A stretch of DNA of 64,000 nucleotides from Jiella sonneratiae (GTDB taxonomy: Bacteria; Pseudomonadota; Alphaproteobacteria; Rhizobiales; Rhizobiaceae). Location of the stretch: NCBI RefSeq assembly GCF_017353515.1, contig NZ_JAFMPY010000014.1, positions 62,001 through 126,000 of the forward strand, given 5' to 3'. The notes beneath the pieces are model-generated. The model did no database searches. It worked only from the letters and a program-made list of their open reading frames with translations, and was not told where the DNA came from. Positions 1-9,271 of the stretch are shown piece by piece (within the stretch, counting starts at the first letter, position 1; every line of letters starts with the position of its first letter). The position numbers and the translations under genes are program-made.

Positions 1-305
1 CCAACTCCTCCCGTGCGAATCGTCCGGGGGCCAAGGCTACAGTAATTTTGAATTATTAGAAGTTGAAACTCTGCCGGCCTTCCGGCGTGATGACCGGAAG
101 GTTACGGCGGCGGCGCGGATTGCCGCGAACCCGACGCTCCGCCGCGGCGACACGCCCTGTCGGTCGCCGGTGCCGCCGCGCCTTTCTTGCAAGCTTGGCC
201 AGCAGGCCGCCCCGCCGGCGGGCGGAGCGGGCCGCCGGGACCGCGAATGCCGCGGGGGCGCACGCCGCGACGGCGCGTGCCTCAGCCCGGCCGCGGCGCG
301 TCGTC
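1..305. other. Gene-free window edge downstream of aapP
   Basis: I see no convincing gene in this stretch. Open frames here are arginine/alanine-rich translations typical of shadow frames in high-GC DNA. The left end may be the flank of a gene outside the window. The only structure I can support is the imperfect hairpin at 257-281. Confidence 0.5.
257..281 (-). terminator. Possible terminator hairpin after aapP
   Basis: The arms GGCGCACGCCG and CGGCGCGTGCC flank a CGA loop, with a mismatch and a wobble in the stem. It begins 25 nt downstream of the aapP stop in the direction of transcription. There is no T-run, so termination is only a suggestion. Confidence 0.3.
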
Positions 306-1100
306 TCAGTGCAGGATCTGCGACAGGAACAGCTTGGTGCGTTCGTGCTGCGGGTTGGTGAAGAAGGCGTGCGGCTCGTTCTGCTCGACGATCTGCCCGG
401 CATCCATGAAGATCACGCGGTTCGCCACCTGCCGGGCAAAACCCATCTCGTGGGTGACGCAGAGCATCGTCATGCCCTCCTCGGCGAGGCCGACCATGAC
501 GTCGAGCACCTCCTTGATCATTTCCGGATCGAGCGCCGAGGTCGGCTCGTCGAACAGCATGACCTTGGGATTCATGCAGAGCGAGCGGGCGATCGCCACG
601 CGCTGCTGCTGGCCGCCGGAGAGCTGGCCGGGATATTTGTTGGCCTGTTCGGGGATCTTGACGCGCGACAGATAGTGCATCGCGATCTCCTCGGCCTTCT
701 TCTTCGGCATCTTGCGCACCCAGATCGGCGCCAGCGTGCAGTTCTCGAGGATGGTCAGATGCGGGAAGAGGTTGAAGTGCTGGAACACCATGCCGACCTC
801 GCGGCGCACCTCATCGATCTTCTTCAGATCGTCGGTGAGCTCGATCCCGTCGACGAGGATCTTGCCCTTCTGGTGGCTCTCCAGACGGTTGATGCAGCGA
901 ATCGTCGTCGACTTGCCGGAACCGGAAGGTCCGCAGATGACGATGCGTTCGCCGCGCCGGACGGTGAGGTTGATGTCGCGAAGGACGTGGAACTCACCGT
1001 ACCACTTGTTGACGCCGATCATCTCGACGGCGATCTCGTCGGAGATGGTCATCTTCTTCGGCGCGGCGGGCCGGGCGGCGGCTTCGGTCTGAAGGCTCAT
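306..1100 (-). CDS. aapP: General L-amino-acid ABC transporter ATPase AapP
   Basis: This 264-residue cytoplasmic ATPase powers a polar amino-acid importer. Walker A (GPSGSGKST) is at residues 57-65, the Q-loop follows near 107 (VFQHFNLFP), the LSGGQQQR signature is at 160-167 and Walker B (VMLFDEP) at 180-186. Length and motifs match the GlnQ/AapP family. It is the last gene of the minus-strand aapJ-aapQ-aapM-aapP operon and starts 23 bp after the aapM stop. Substrate range is inferred from the four-gene arrangement and not from this protein alone. Confidence 0.95.
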   Translation of the reverse strand: MSLQTEAAARPAAPKKMTISDEIAVEMIGVNKWYGEFHVLRDINLTVRRGERIVICGPSGSGKSTTIRCINRLESHQKGKILVDGIELTDDLKKIDEVRREVGMVFQHFNLFPHLTILENCTLAPIWVRKMPKKKAEEIAMHYLSRVKIPEQANKYPGQLSGGQQQRVAIARSLCMNPKVMLFDEPTSALDPEMIKEVLDVMVGLAEEGMTMLCVTHEMGFARQVANRVIFMDAGQIVEQNEPHAFFTNPQHERTKLFLSQILH

Positions 1101-1123
1101 GTCAGGAATCCTCGAAAACCATC

Positions 1124-2623
1124 TTATCGTTTGTGTCCCGTGTCGAGCCGCCGTTCGGTGTAGATCGAGTAGCGCGACATGGAGAAGCAGAACAGCCAGT
1201 AGACGAAGGCCGCGAAGACGAGCCCGGTCGCCGGCGTCGAGGGGGTGATCCAGGACGGATCGTTGAAGCCGCGCCGGACGGTGCCGAGAAGATCGGCGAG
1301 ACCGATGATGTAGACGAGGCTCGTATCCTTGAAGAGGCCGATGAAGGTGTTGACGATGCCGGGGATCACCAGCTTCAGCGCCTGCGGCAGGATGATCATC
1401 CGCATCTTCTGCCAGTAGGTGAGCGCCATCGCGTCGGCACCCTCGTACTGCCCCTTGGGGATCGCCTGCAGGCCGCCGCGGATCACCTCCGCCATGTAGG
1501 CGGCCGAGAACAGCGCGACGCCGACACAGGCCCTGAGCAGCTGGTTGAAGTTCACGCCCTCCGGCATGAACAGCGGCAGCATGAAGTTTGCCATGAACAG
1601 GACGGTGATCAGCGGCACGCCGCGCCAGAACTCGATGAAGATCACCGAGAGCAGCTTGACCGCCGGCATGTCAGAGCGCCGGCCGAGGGCGAGCAGGATG
1701 CCGAGCGGCAGCGACGCGGCGATGCCCGACAGCGCGACCACGAGGGTCAGCATCAGCCCGCCCCACAGATTGGTCGGCACGTGGGTGAGGCCGAAATCCG
1801 TGGTCATCAGCACGATGAACAGGATCACCGCGATCGTCGGGTAGAACATCCGCAGGACGCCGTCGCCGCCGCGGCGCGCGGCAAAGCCCGCGAACAGCAC
1901 CGCCCCCAGCGCGACGAGCGCCGCGAGGAAGGAGACGAGGGTGAGCGGCGAGAAGCGGAAGTCGAGGAACTCCACCGAGCGGGCCGTGACGACCGTCGAG
2001 ACGAGGATCGCCAGCAGCGACACGCCCGCCGCGGCGATGCCGATCTTCACCGGCAGGCTGTGGGTGCCGACCTGCGGCTCCGACGAGACGTCGGAGATCG
2101 TCACCCCCGCGGCGATCAGGAAGAGCAGCGCCATCAGCCCGCCGGAGAAGGAGAAGTCGCCGCCGGTCAGCATCACCAGCGTGACCACCGGGAAGAGGCC
2201 GAACAGAAGCACGGCATTGGCCGTCTTGTAGGGCACCTTCGGGATGGCGAGCCCGAGAATCAGGATCGCCAGGGTAACGAAGAGGATGTCGACCCGCCAG
2301 CGCTGGTCGAGGGGGTAGATGCCGTAGACGAACTGGCCGAACTTCGCCTGGATGAAGGCCCAGCAGGCCCCCACCTCGACGCCGTCCTTGGGAAGGCACG
2401 CCTCGCGGTCCGCGCCGGTGAAGACCGCGTTGACCACCGCCCACTGCAGAATGTTCCACACCGCCCAGACGACGAAGATGCCCGCCGCGATCGACAGGAC
2501 GCTGTCGAGCGGCGTCGCGAAGAGGTTGCGGCGGACCGTGCCGAACGCCCCGACCTCGCTCTCGGGCGGCGGCAGCGCCGCCTTCTGCTCCTTGGAGACG
2601 TATTGGAAAACCTGTTCTTCCAT
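1124..2623 (-). CDS. aapM: General L-amino-acid ABC transporter permease AapM
   Basis: This 499-residue inner-membrane permease forms half of the amino-acid channel. The C-terminal 200 residues carry the His/Glu/Gln-type permease domain, including the [13 protein letters not shown] segment and an EAA-type loop ([22 protein letters not shown]). The N-terminal half has several further hydrophobic segments before this domain. From memory most AapM proteins are about 385 residues, so the central membrane region (roughly residues 140-260) looks expanded. It lies 13 bp downstream of aapQ and is probably cotranscribed with it. Confidence 0.93.
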   Translation of the reverse strand: MEEQVFQYVSKEQKAALPPPESEVGAFGTVRRNLFATPLDSVLSIAAGIFVVWAVWNILQWAVVNAVFTGADREACLPKDGVEVGACWAFIQAKFGQFVYGIYPLDQRWRVDILFVTLAILILGLAIPKVPYKTANAVLLFGLFPVVTLVMLTGGDFSFSGGLMALLFLIAAGVTISDVSSEPQVGTHSLPVKIGIAAAGVSLLAILVSTVVTARSVEFLDFRFSPLTLVSFLAALVALGAVLFAGFAARRGGDGVLRMFYPTIAVILFIVLMTTDFGLTHVPTNLWGGLMLTLVVALSGIAASLPLGILLALGRRSDMPAVKLLSVIFIEFWRGVPLITVLFMANFMLPLFMPEGVNFNQLLRACVGVALFSAAYMAEVIRGGLQAIPKGQYEGADAMALTYWQKMRMIILPQALKLVIPGIVNTFIGLFKDTSLVYIIGLADLLGTVRRGFNDPSWITPSTPATGLVFAAFVYWLFCFSMSRYSIYTERRLDTGHKR

Positions 2624-2636
2624 CGTTTCGTCCCCC

Positions 2637-3827
2637 TCAGCGCTCGACGAGCGCCATCTTGGCGTTGAACCAGTTCATGAAGAACGACACCGACAGGCTG
2701 ATCGTCAGGTAGACCAGCATCCAGATGCACACGACCTCGATCGACTGGCCGGACTGGTTGAGCACCGTCGAGCCGACCGCGACGAGCTCGGGATAGCCGA
2801 CCGCAAGGCCGAGGGACGAGTTCTTGGTGAGGTTCAGATACTGGCTGGTCAAGGGCGGGATGATCACCCGAAAGGCCTGCGGCACGACGACGAGGCGCAG
2901 CGCCTGGCCGCGGGTAAGACCAAGGGCCGAGGCCGCCTCGTTCTGGCCCTTCGACACCGACATGATGCCGGCGCGCACGATCTCGGCGATGAAGGCGCCG
3001 GTGTAGATCGACAGCGCCAGCCAGAGCGAGATGAACTCGGGGCGGATCTGGATGCCGCCCGCCAGGTTGAAGCGGTTGGCGGTCGGAAACTCCAGGGTCG
3101 CCGGCAGGCCGGTGACGAGGAAGGCGAGGATCGGCAGGCCGACGATCAGCGCCACGGCGGTCCACAGGAGCGGCTTGCGCTCGCCGGTGGCCAGCTGTCG
3201 CGCGCGGTTGCGCCGCGCGATGACGATCGTCGCGACGATGCCGACGACGAAAGCGGCGAGCGAGGCCCAGGCGAGGAAGCTGAAGATCACCGCCGGCACC
3301 TGCAGGCCGCGATTGGTCAGATAGACGCCGAAGACGTTCTCCGCGAGGCCGCGCGGGGCGCCGAGCACCGACAGGACGCCGAAATACCAGAACAGGATGA
3401 CGAGCAGCGGCGGAATGTTGCGGAAGATCTCGACATAGACCGTCGAGAGCATCCGGATCAGGAAGTTGCCCGAGAGGCGGCCGATGCCGACGACGAAGCC
3501 GAGCATCGTCGCGAAGGCGATGCCCGCGGCCGAGATGATCAGCGTGTTGACGATGCCGACGACGAGGGCGTGGCCGTAGGTGTCGTTGGACGTGTAGGCG
3601 ATCGGCGTGATCGCGATGTCGAAGCCGGCGCGCGACCAGAGAAAGCCGAAGCCCGACGCGATGTTCGCCTCGGCGAGGTTGCGGGCGGTGTTGGTGACGA
3701 TCCACCAGGTGAACGCCACCAGGGAGAGGATCAGCCCGACCTGGATGACGATGCCTCTGATCGTCGGGTTGGTGAGGATCGACGAGCCGCCGAGGCGTCG
3801 GGGTATCGTCTCAGTCTCGACGCTCAT
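2637..3827 (-). CDS. aapQ: General L-amino-acid ABC transporter permease AapQ
   Basis: This is the 396-residue second permease of the amino-acid importer. It has a hydrophobic segment near residues 25-45, a periplasmic region, and a C-terminal permease domain with the conserved stretch [21 protein letters not shown] and the EAA-type loop [24 protein letters not shown]. The length is normal for AapQ. It follows aapJ after 185 bp holding a hairpin (3976-3999) that could lower permease expression relative to the binding protein. Confidence 0.94.
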   Translation of the reverse strand: MSVETETIPRRLGGSSILTNPTIRGIVIQVGLILSLVAFTWWIVTNTARNLAEANIASGFGFLWSRAGFDIAITPIAYTSNDTYGHALVVGIVNTLIISAAGIAFATMLGFVVGIGRLSGNFLIRMLSTVYVEIFRNIPPLLVILFWYFGVLSVLGAPRGLAENVFGVYLTNRGLQVPAVIFSFLAWASLAAFVVGIVATIVIARRNRARQLATGERKPLLWTAVALIVGLPILAFLVTGLPATLEFPTANRFNLAGGIQIRPEFISLWLALSIYTGAFIAEIVRAGIMSVSKGQNEAASALGLTRGQALRLVVVPQAFRVIIPPLTSQYLNLTKNSSLGLAVGYPELVAVGSTVLNQSGQSIEVVCIWMLVYLTISLSVSFFMNWFNAKMALVER

Positions 3828-3975
3828 GGCGGCGAACTCCTACAGTCGGGCGAAACAGGCAGTCGGGCGAAACGGGCGGACATGGCGCGAGCGGCATCGC
3901 GGAGCACCGGCCGGGCCGGGCACCTTGCACGGGAGAGGTGGCGGGTCTCCCGTCACGTCGGTCGCGATCGAAGAA

Positions 3976-3999
3976 CGGGCGCCCCTGAAGGGACGCCCG
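3976..3999 (-). terminator. Attenuator-like hairpin between aapJ and aapQ
   Basis: CGGGCG and CGCCCG form a six-pair outer stem, one mismatch follows, and CCC/GGG closes on a TGAA tetraloop. It begins 13 nt after the aapJ stop and is followed on the minus strand by TTCTT. Such hairpins between a binding-protein gene and its permease genes often protect the upstream message or cause partial termination. Confidence 0.5.
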
Positions 4000-4012
4000 C
4001 AGCATGATCGGC

Positions 4013-5032
4013 TCAGCGGATCGGCATGCCGTATTGCAGGCCGCCCTTGGTCCACAGGGCGTTCTGGCCGCGCTGGATCTTCAGCGGCGTGTTGACGCCG
4101 ATGTTGCGCTCGAAGATCTCGCCGTAATTGCCGACGGCCTTGATGACGTTGACGGCCCAGTCCTTGGGCAGGCCGATGGCCGAACCGAAGTCCTTGTCCT
4201 GACCGAGCAGGCGGCGGATTTCCGGATTTTCGGAGCTCTTCATCTCGTCGACATTCGCCTGGGTCACGCCGAGTTCCTCGGCGTCGAGCAGGGCGTAGTG
4301 GGTCCACTTGACGATGTTGAACCACTGGTCGTCGCCCTGGCGCACGGCCGGGCCGAGCGGCTCCTTGGAGATGATCTCCGGCAGGATGACGTTGTCGTCC
4401 GGATTGGAGAGCTCGAGACGCGAGGCGGCGAGGCCCGAGGCGTCGGTGGTCAGAACGTCGCAGCGGCCGCTGTCATAGGCCGAGTTGACGTCCGACTGCG
4501 CCTCGATGACCACCGGATTGTAGTCCATCTTGTTGGTGCGGAAGTAGTCGGCGAGGTTCAGCTCGGTGGTGGTGCCGGACTGGACGCACACCGTCGCGCC
4601 GGAGAGCTCGAGCGCCGAATTGACGTTCAGCTCCTTCTTCACCATGAAGCCCTGGCCGTCGTAGTAGTTCACGCCAGCGAACTTCAGGCCGAGCGTGGTG
4701 TCGCGGTCCATCGTCCAGGTGGTGTTGCGGGCGAGCATGTCGATCTCGTTGTTCTGCAGCGCCGGGAAGCGCTGGACCGCCGAGAGCGGGGAATACTGCA
4801 CCTTGGAGGGATCGCCGAAGATCGCGGCGGCGACGGCCTTGCAGTAGTCGACGTCGAGACCCTGCCACTGGCCCTGGTCGTTCTGGGACGCAAAGCCCGG
4901 CAGGCCGGTGTTGACGCCGCAACGCAGCATGCCGCGCTCCTTGACGGTCTGCAGCGTCTGGGCGGACGCCGCCCCGCCGGCGAGCGCCGCAACCGCCAGG
5001 CCGAGCAATGCGGTCATGAGCTTGGATTTCAT
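4013..5032 (-). CDS. aapJ: Amino-acid ABC transporter substrate-binding protein AapJ
   Basis: This 339-residue periplasmic binding protein captures amino acids for AapQMP. I place the start at 5032 because the residues from there form a classic signal peptide (MKSKLMTALLGLAVAAL, cleavage after ASA-Q); a longer frame upstream is arginine-rich and unlikely to be translated. The mature part has the family-3 solute-binding fold, with the conserved RGMLRCGVNTGLPGF and ATVCVQSGTTTEL segments whose cysteines may pair. It is the first gene of the aap operon and is transcribed away from the metC-like gene at 5196. Confidence 0.94.
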   Translation of the reverse strand: MKSKLMTALLGLAVAALAGGAASAQTLQTVKERGMLRCGVNTGLPGFASQNDQGQWQGLDVDYCKAVAAAIFGDPSKVQYSPLSAVQRFPALQNNEIDMLARNTTWTMDRDTTLGLKFAGVNYYDGQGFMVKKELNVNSALELSGATVCVQSGTTTELNLADYFRTNKMDYNPVVIEAQSDVNSAYDSGRCDVLTTDASGLAASRLELSNPDDNVILPEIISKEPLGPAVRQGDDQWFNIVKWTHYALLDAEELGVTQANVDEMKSSENPEIRRLLGQDKDFGSAIGLPKDWAVNVIKAVGNYGEIFERNIGVNTPLKIQRGQNALWTKGGLQYGMPIR

Positions 5033-5195
5033 CAGGAAGCCTTCCCCATCTGGGTTTATCGTTTTAAATCCGGTCGCGCCGCCAGGGCGGCGTGGCGGCG
5101 CGGCGCGGCGGCACGATCCTCCGGCACCCTCACCAACCAAGGCAATTCCATGACAAATTTTTAATCAGGTCAAGCTGCAGCGCATTTTTTGGCAA

Positions 5196-6434
5196 ATGCG
5201 CACAGACGACGTTCCGCAATCCCGCAGTCATTTTCAGCAGAAGGCCGAAGCATTGACCAACGACAGCTCAAAAAGCCGGCAGCGCGGGCCGAATACCGTG
5301 CTGGCGCACGGACCTTACGATCCCCGCTCGCTCCACGGTTTCGTCAATCCGCCGGTGGTCCACGCCTCGACCGTGCTGTTCGAATCGACCGCGGCGATGA
5401 AGAAGCGGCAGTCGCTGCCTTATACTTATGGACTACGCGGGACGCCGACGACGAAGGCGCTCGAAGATGCGCTCAGCGAGCTGGAGGGTGCCGCCGGCAC
5501 GATCCTCGTGCCCTCGGGCCTCGCGGCGATCTCGATACCGATGCTCGCCTTCCTCGGCGCCGGCGACCACTGCCTGATCGTCGATTCGGTCTATTCGCCG
5601 ACCCGCAGTTTCGCCAACGGCACGCTGCGGCGGATGGGCGTCGAGGTCGAGTATTTCGACCCGCATGTCGGGGCGGACATCGCGGCGCTGATGCGGCCGA
5701 ACACCAGGGTCGTGTTCCTCGAGGCGCCCGGCTCGAACACCTTCGAGATGATGGACGTGGGGGCGGTCTGCGACGCCGCCCATGCCGGCGGCGCCGTCAC
5801 CATGCTCGACAACACCTGGGCGACGCCGCTGTTCTTCCGCCCGCTCGAGCACGGCGTCGACCTGTCGATCCACGCCCTCACCAAGTATCCGGGCGGCCAT
5901 TCCGACGTCATGCTCGGATCGGTCTCGGCCAACGAGGCGAGCTACCGGCGGCTGCGCGAGACGCAGCTGCAGATCGGCGTCAACGCCGCCCCGGACGACA
6001 CCTACCTGGTCATTCGCGGCCTCAAGACGATGGGCGTGCGGCTGCAGCGCCACCAGGCTTCGGCGCTGGAGCTCGCGACCTGGCTGAGCGGGCGCGACGA
6101 CGTCGCCGAGGTGCGCCATCCGGCCCTGCCCTCCTTCTTCGACCACGATCTCTACGCCCGCCAGTTCGGCGGTTCCTCGGGGCTGTTCTCGTTCCTCCTG
6201 CCGGGCGGTTTCGACCGCGCCGCCGCCTTCCTCGACGCGCTCGAGATCTTCGGGCTCGGCTATTCCTGGGGCGGCCACGAGAGCCTCGCCGTCGCCGTCG
6301 ACCTCTCCGACCGCACCGTCTGCAAGGGGCCGGCGGACGGCACCTTCATCCGCCTGCAGGTGGGGCTCGAGGACGTCGCCGACCTCGTCGCCGACCTCGA
6401 ACGCGGCTTTGCGGCAGCCGGCGCCGTCGGCTGA
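5196..6434 (+). CDS. metC: Cystathionine beta-lyase (PLP-dependent)
   Basis: This enzyme of the Cys/Met-metabolism PLP family cleaves cystathionine to homocysteine, pyruvate and ammonia in the cytoplasm. The PLP lysine is K230 in SIHALTKYPGGHSD, and the preceding metal-independent cofactor motif (MLDNTWATPLFF) is intact. The N-terminal HGFVNPPVVHASTVLF segment is typical of the beta-lyase subgroup. ATG at 5196 gives 412 residues. A TTG at 5253 preceded by AGAAGG would remove 19 poorly conserved residues and is a plausible alternative start. The stop abuts a 103-bp repeat at 6436. Related gamma-synthases are possible but fit less well. Confidence 0.88.
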   Translation: MRTDDVPQSRSHFQQKAEALTNDSSKSRQRGPNTVLAHGPYDPRSLHGFVNPPVVHASTVLFESTAAMKKRQSLPYTYGLRGTPTTKALEDALSELEGAAGTILVPSGLAAISIPMLAFLGAGDHCLIVDSVYSPTRSFANGTLRRMGVEVEYFDPHVGADIAALMRPNTRVVFLEAPGSNTFEMMDVGAVCDAAHAGGAVTMLDNTWATPLFFRPLEHGVDLSIHALTKYPGGHSDVMLGSVSANEASYRRLRETQLQIGVNAAPDDTYLVIRGLKTMGVRLQRHQASALELATWLSGRDDVAEVRHPALPSFFDHDLYARQFGGSSGLFSFLLPGGFDRAAAFLDALEIFGLGYSWGGHESLAVAVDLSDRTVCKGPADGTFIRLQVGLEDVADLVADLERGFAAAGAVG

Positions 6435-6435
6435 G

Positions 6436-6538
6436 ACGAGATCGGCTCGATCAGAGCGGGGCTCGTATCAAGCCCGCGCGGCGAATGAGTGTCTTTGTTT
6501 CCGGCATCACGACGTGATCTGCCGGAAACCGTATGAGA
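6436..6538. repeat. 103-bp palindromic repeat, copy 1
   Basis: This copy matches 55767-55869 over 103 positions with six mismatches and no gaps, in the same orientation. It contains a strong palindrome (TTTCCGGCA and TGCCGGAAA arms around ATCACG/CGTGAT) and a second hairpin (GGGCT and AGCCC). It begins one base after the metC stop, so it may also serve as a transcription end. Confidence 0.8.
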
Positions 6539-6723
6539 CGGGAATGGGGCGCGCGGCCGCGGGCCGCCGCCCGGCGCGCCCGCAGCGGCTTCACGTCACG
6601 GTTAAGCCCCATTGCAGCCTCACGAAGCCCACCCAAGATAGGCTGTGGACGCATCCCCGCGCCGCACGAGACGGCGCCGAAACGCAAAGGGACGACCAGT
6701 CCAAGAGAGGAAGCCGCACGAAG

Positions 6724-7374
6724 ATGGCCAAGTTCAGTGAGATCATCCGCAAGACCGGCCGGCGCGCCGGCATGGCAGGCGCCGCCGCCGCCATGCTCGT
6801 GGCCGCCGCCGTTCCGACGGCCCATGCCCAGGCGACCGCCGCCGCCCAGAAGATCGCCGACCATTTCGCCGCCATCGCCTCGATGCACGGCGACTTCGTG
6901 CAGTTCGATCCCGGCGGGCGCCAGTCCGAGGGCAAGTTCTACATCGAGCGCCCGGGCAAGGTGCGCTTCGACTATGCCAACGCCCCGCTGCGGGTGATCT
7001 CCGACGGCTCGAACGTCGCGATCAACAACCGCAAGCTCAACACCTGGGAGACCTACCCGCTGTCGCAGACGCCGATGAAGCTCCTGCTCGACCGGCGGAT
7101 CAACCTGTCGGCCGCCAACATCCAGAGCGTCAAGGAAGAGCCGGACCTGACGACCATCGTCATGGGCGACCGCTCGGTCTTCGGCAATTCCCGCATCACC
7201 ATGATGTTCGACCCGAAGAACTACGATCTCAAGCAGTGGACCATCCGCGACAAGCAGGGCAAGGAGACCACGGTGATGATCTACAACGTCCAGGAAGGCG
7301 GCAACATCCAGGATTCCGCCTTCAAGATCCCCTATACGGCGATCGAACAGGGCCAGACCGGCAACCGGCGCTGA
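6724..7374 (+). CDS. lolA: LolA-type outer-membrane lipoprotein carrier
   Basis: This 216-residue periplasmic protein is expected to ferry lipoproteins from the LolCDE complex to the outer membrane. The ATG at 6724 follows AGAGAGGAAG and opens a signal peptide ending in AHA-QA. The mature part shows the LolA pattern, with IASMHGDFVQFDPGGRQSEG, FYIERPGKVRFDYA and a late IPYTAIEQG segment. A longer frame from 6409 crosses the repeat and is not credible. The downstream gene converges on it across a GC-rich hairpin. Confidence 0.88.
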   Translation: MAKFSEIIRKTGRRAGMAGAAAAMLVAAAVPTAHAQATAAAQKIADHFAAIASMHGDFVQFDPGGRQSEGKFYIERPGKVRFDYANAPLRVISDGSNVAINNRKLNTWETYPLSQTPMKLLLDRRINLSAANIQSVKEEPDLTTIVMGDRSVFGNSRITMMFDPKNYDLKQWTIRDKQGKETTVMIYNVQEGGNIQDSAFKIPYTAIEQGQTGNRR

Positions 7375-7397
7375 CGACGGCAAGAGCGAGCCTGGAC

Positions 7398-7429
7398 ACC
7401 GGCCGCTGCCGCTTCCGCCGGCGGCCGGT
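7398..7429. terminator. Bidirectional terminator-like hairpin
   Basis: The arms ACCGGCCGC and GCGGCCGGT pair perfectly around a 14-nt loop that can itself pair. It lies between the convergent lolA-type gene (stop 7374) and the hydrolase (stop 7549). No T-run is present on either strand. Confidence 0.45.
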
Positions 7430-7548
7430 CCACCAGCAGAGACAGTTCGGGGGCCGGCGCCGCGCCCCGGTCGGGGCGACCGGGCTTGCCCTCGGAGGCC
7501 ATCTCGACGCTGCCGCCGTACCGACGGCCTTGCAGGCCGGTTCCTCGC

Positions 7549-8436
7549 TCAGGCGGCGTCGAAGAACGCGGCGAGCGCCGCGAGGGTCTCGTCCGGTGCT
7601 TCCTCGACGATGAAGTGCCCGGCGTCGATCGCCCGTCCCTCCACGGTCTCGGCCCAGCGCGACCAGACGTCCAGCGGGTTCTCCCCCTCGCCCGGGATCC
7701 CGGCGGCGCCCCAGAGAGCGAGAAGCGGCGCGGCGATCCTGCGGCCCGCCTCCCGGTCCTCGCGGTCGAGCCGCCAGTCGATGGTGGCGCCGGCGCGGTA
7801 GTCGTTGCAGGCGCCGTGGACGTTTTCGGGCTTCGCGAAGGCCGCGGCATATTCGGCGATCGCCTCGGGGGAAAAGCCGTCGAGCGAGCCCGCCTTGGTC
7901 CAGCTCGCCATGGTGTGCTTGAGGTAGTAGACCGGATCCGCCGCAATCAGCGTCTCGGGCATCGGATGCGGCTGGGCGAGGAACGGCCAGTGATAGGTCT
8001 TCATCGCCTCCCGCGCGCCCATCCCTTCCCAGACCTCGGCGACCGGCACGATGTCGAGCACCGCGAGCTTCGTCACGCGCTCCGGCATGTCGAAGCCCAT
8101 GCGATAGGCGACCCTCCCGCCGCGGTCGTGGCCGGCGACGGCGAAGCGCTCGTGGCCGAGCGCCGTCATCACCGCCGCCATGTCGCGGCCCATCTGGCGC
8201 TTGGAAAAGGCGCGGTTTTCGGCGTCGTTTGCGGGAACCGAGGAGCGGCCGTAGCCGCGAAGATCCGGCACGACGAGGCTGAACCGCGCGGCGAGGCGAC
8301 CGGCGATCCCCGCCCACATCGCCCCGGTCTCGGGATAGCCGTGCAGCAAGAGCAGCGGCGGGCCGTCGCCGCCGATGCGGCAGAAGATCTCGGCGCCCTC
8401 GCCGGGGATGATGCGTTCGGAAAAGCCGTTGAACAT
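7549..8436 (-). CDS. Alpha/beta-fold hydrolase, haloacetate dehalogenase-like
   Basis: This 295-residue cytoplasmic hydrolase has the oxyanion region LLLLHGYPETGAMW, followed by the nucleophile elbow AGHDRGGRVAYR in which aspartate is the predicted nucleophile. A late histidine (AGHFIVEEAPDE) completes the triad. The Asp elbow and RGYGRSSVP segment resemble fluoroacetate/haloacetate dehalogenases and related epoxide hydrolases. Substrate is not determined by sequence. I chose ATG at 8436, since residues read from further upstream overlap the antitoxin gene and have no family similarity. Confidence 0.85.
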   Translation of the reverse strand: MFNGFSERIIPGEGAEIFCRIGGDGPPLLLLHGYPETGAMWAGIAGRLAARFSLVVPDLRGYGRSSVPANDAENRAFSKRQMGRDMAAVMTALGHERFAVAGHDRGGRVAYRMGFDMPERVTKLAVLDIVPVAEVWEGMGAREAMKTYHWPFLAQPHPMPETLIAADPVYYLKHTMASWTKAGSLDGFSPEAIAEYAAAFAKPENVHGACNDYRAGATIDWRLDREDREAGRRIAAPLLALWGAAGIPGEGENPLDVWSRWAETVEGRAIDAGHFIVEEAPDETLAALAAFFDAA

Positions 8437-8492
8437 CCTACCGTCCGTCGAAGCAGGGGTCTCTGCTTTGAGATGTCGTCCGCTGCAGTCGA

Positions 8493-8777
8493 CTATCCTT
8501 CGACATAGTCGTGCAGGATCGAGTTGATGAGCGTTTGATAAGGCATGCCCTTCTCGGCAGCCTTGATTTTCAGACGTGCGAGGTCGCGCTCCGAGATTGA
8601 GATGGAAATGCGCCTGGGCCGTTTGCCTGCGAGAATCTGCTGCGCCGAAGCCCTCAGCGCCGCATGTTCCGCTGCGACATTGTCGACCGATACCCATTCA
8701 TCCGAGTCATGGAACTCGAAATCGGCTCGCTCCTCTTCGCTATCGAAGATCGGGCGTGGGGGCTTTGCGTTCGTCAC
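8493..8777 (-). CDS. CopG/BrnA-like antitoxin
   Basis: This 94-residue protein is the likely antitoxin of a two-gene module. Its C-terminal half has the ribbon-helix-helix pattern RRISISISERDLARLKIKAAEKGMPYQTLINSILHDYV, while the N-terminal half is acidic and presumably wraps the toxin. I place the start at GTG 8777, seven to eight bases after AAGGA. This GTG overlaps the toxin stop by four bases (GTGA), so translation is probably coupled. The complex would be expected to repress its own promoter. Confidence 0.8.
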   Translation of the reverse strand: MTNAKPPRPIFDSEEERADFEFHDSDEWVSVDNVAAEHAALRASAQQILAGKRPRRISISISERDLARLKIKAAEKGMPYQTLINSILHDYVEG

Positions 8778-9049
8778 GTTTTTTCCTTCAGGAAGTGCTT
8801 CGTCGCCTTCCGGCTCGGATACATCGTTTTCAGAAAAACGCCGCTGGTCTGACGTACGAACGGCACCAACCATATGTAACCATCGATCGACACGACGTAC
8901 TGTCTCTGATGAGGGTAGCGGTCGACATTGGGATGGCGCCGTTCCTCGATGAGATCGCCATTCGCCAATGCCATGACAACGCGCTCGAAGCCGAAGCCGT
9001 AGCGGCCTTTCAGAACAATGTCCTTCTCGTCGCTCCAATCAATTTCCAT
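8774..9049 (-). CDS. Small BrnT/DUF4258-like toxin
   Basis: This 91-residue protein precedes the RHH antitoxin and has the small basic toxin pattern ending in VPFVRQTSGVFLKTMYPSRKATKHFL, which is widespread in proteobacterial toxins of the BrnT/RelE-like group. The order is toxin first, then antitoxin, as in brnTA. RNase activity is inferred from family resemblance. No phage or IS remnants flank the pair. Confidence 0.75.
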   Translation of the reverse strand: MEIDWSDEKDIVLKGRYGFGFERVVMALANGDLIEERRHPNVDRYPHQRQYVVSIDGYIWLVPFVRQTSGVFLKTMYPSRKATKHFLKEKT

Positions 9050-9271
9050 GGCATATCATGGATGGAATGCATGTCGGTCTCAAGCGCCGCGGCGAGGATC
9101 TCGGCGATCGGTGAGCCGTTTTAGGCGCTGCGCTATGGACAGCGCATTTCCTGACGTCGCGTGTGCCCGATATCCCATGTGCATGAAGCTCCGACGGCCC
9201 TTGCCCGCCATGATCATTGCGCCGTAAGCCCGACCGACGATCTCCTTCGCATTCCCCGGATCCCGACCCTC

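Noticed and set aside
1133-2668. Long plus-strand frame of 511 codons across aapM
   Set aside because: It is a shadow of the minus-strand permease gene, with Arg/His/Asp-rich composition and no domain pattern. Similar long antisense frames over coxL, UrtA and the ABC genes were dropped for the same reason.
3843-3873. Tandem CAGTCGGGCGAAAC units upstream of aapQ as an operator
   Set aside because: Two short copies at a 17-bp period without symmetry or a linked regulator; too weak to call.
5033-5195. Riboswitch between aapJ and the cystathionine lyase gene
   Set aside because: I looked for a SAM-type leader because of the methionine link, but the 163 bp show no multi-helix pattern I recognise.
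5189-6517. 442-codon frame overlapping the cystathionine lyase
   Set aside because: Composition is almost entirely Arg/Ala/Gly/Pro, and it runs into the 103-bp repeat. The plus-one frame carries all PLP-enzyme motifs.
6409-6723. N-terminal extension of the LolA-type gene
   Set aside because: It crosses the repeat and lacks similarity. A Shine-Dalgarno sequence and signal peptide support ATG 6724.
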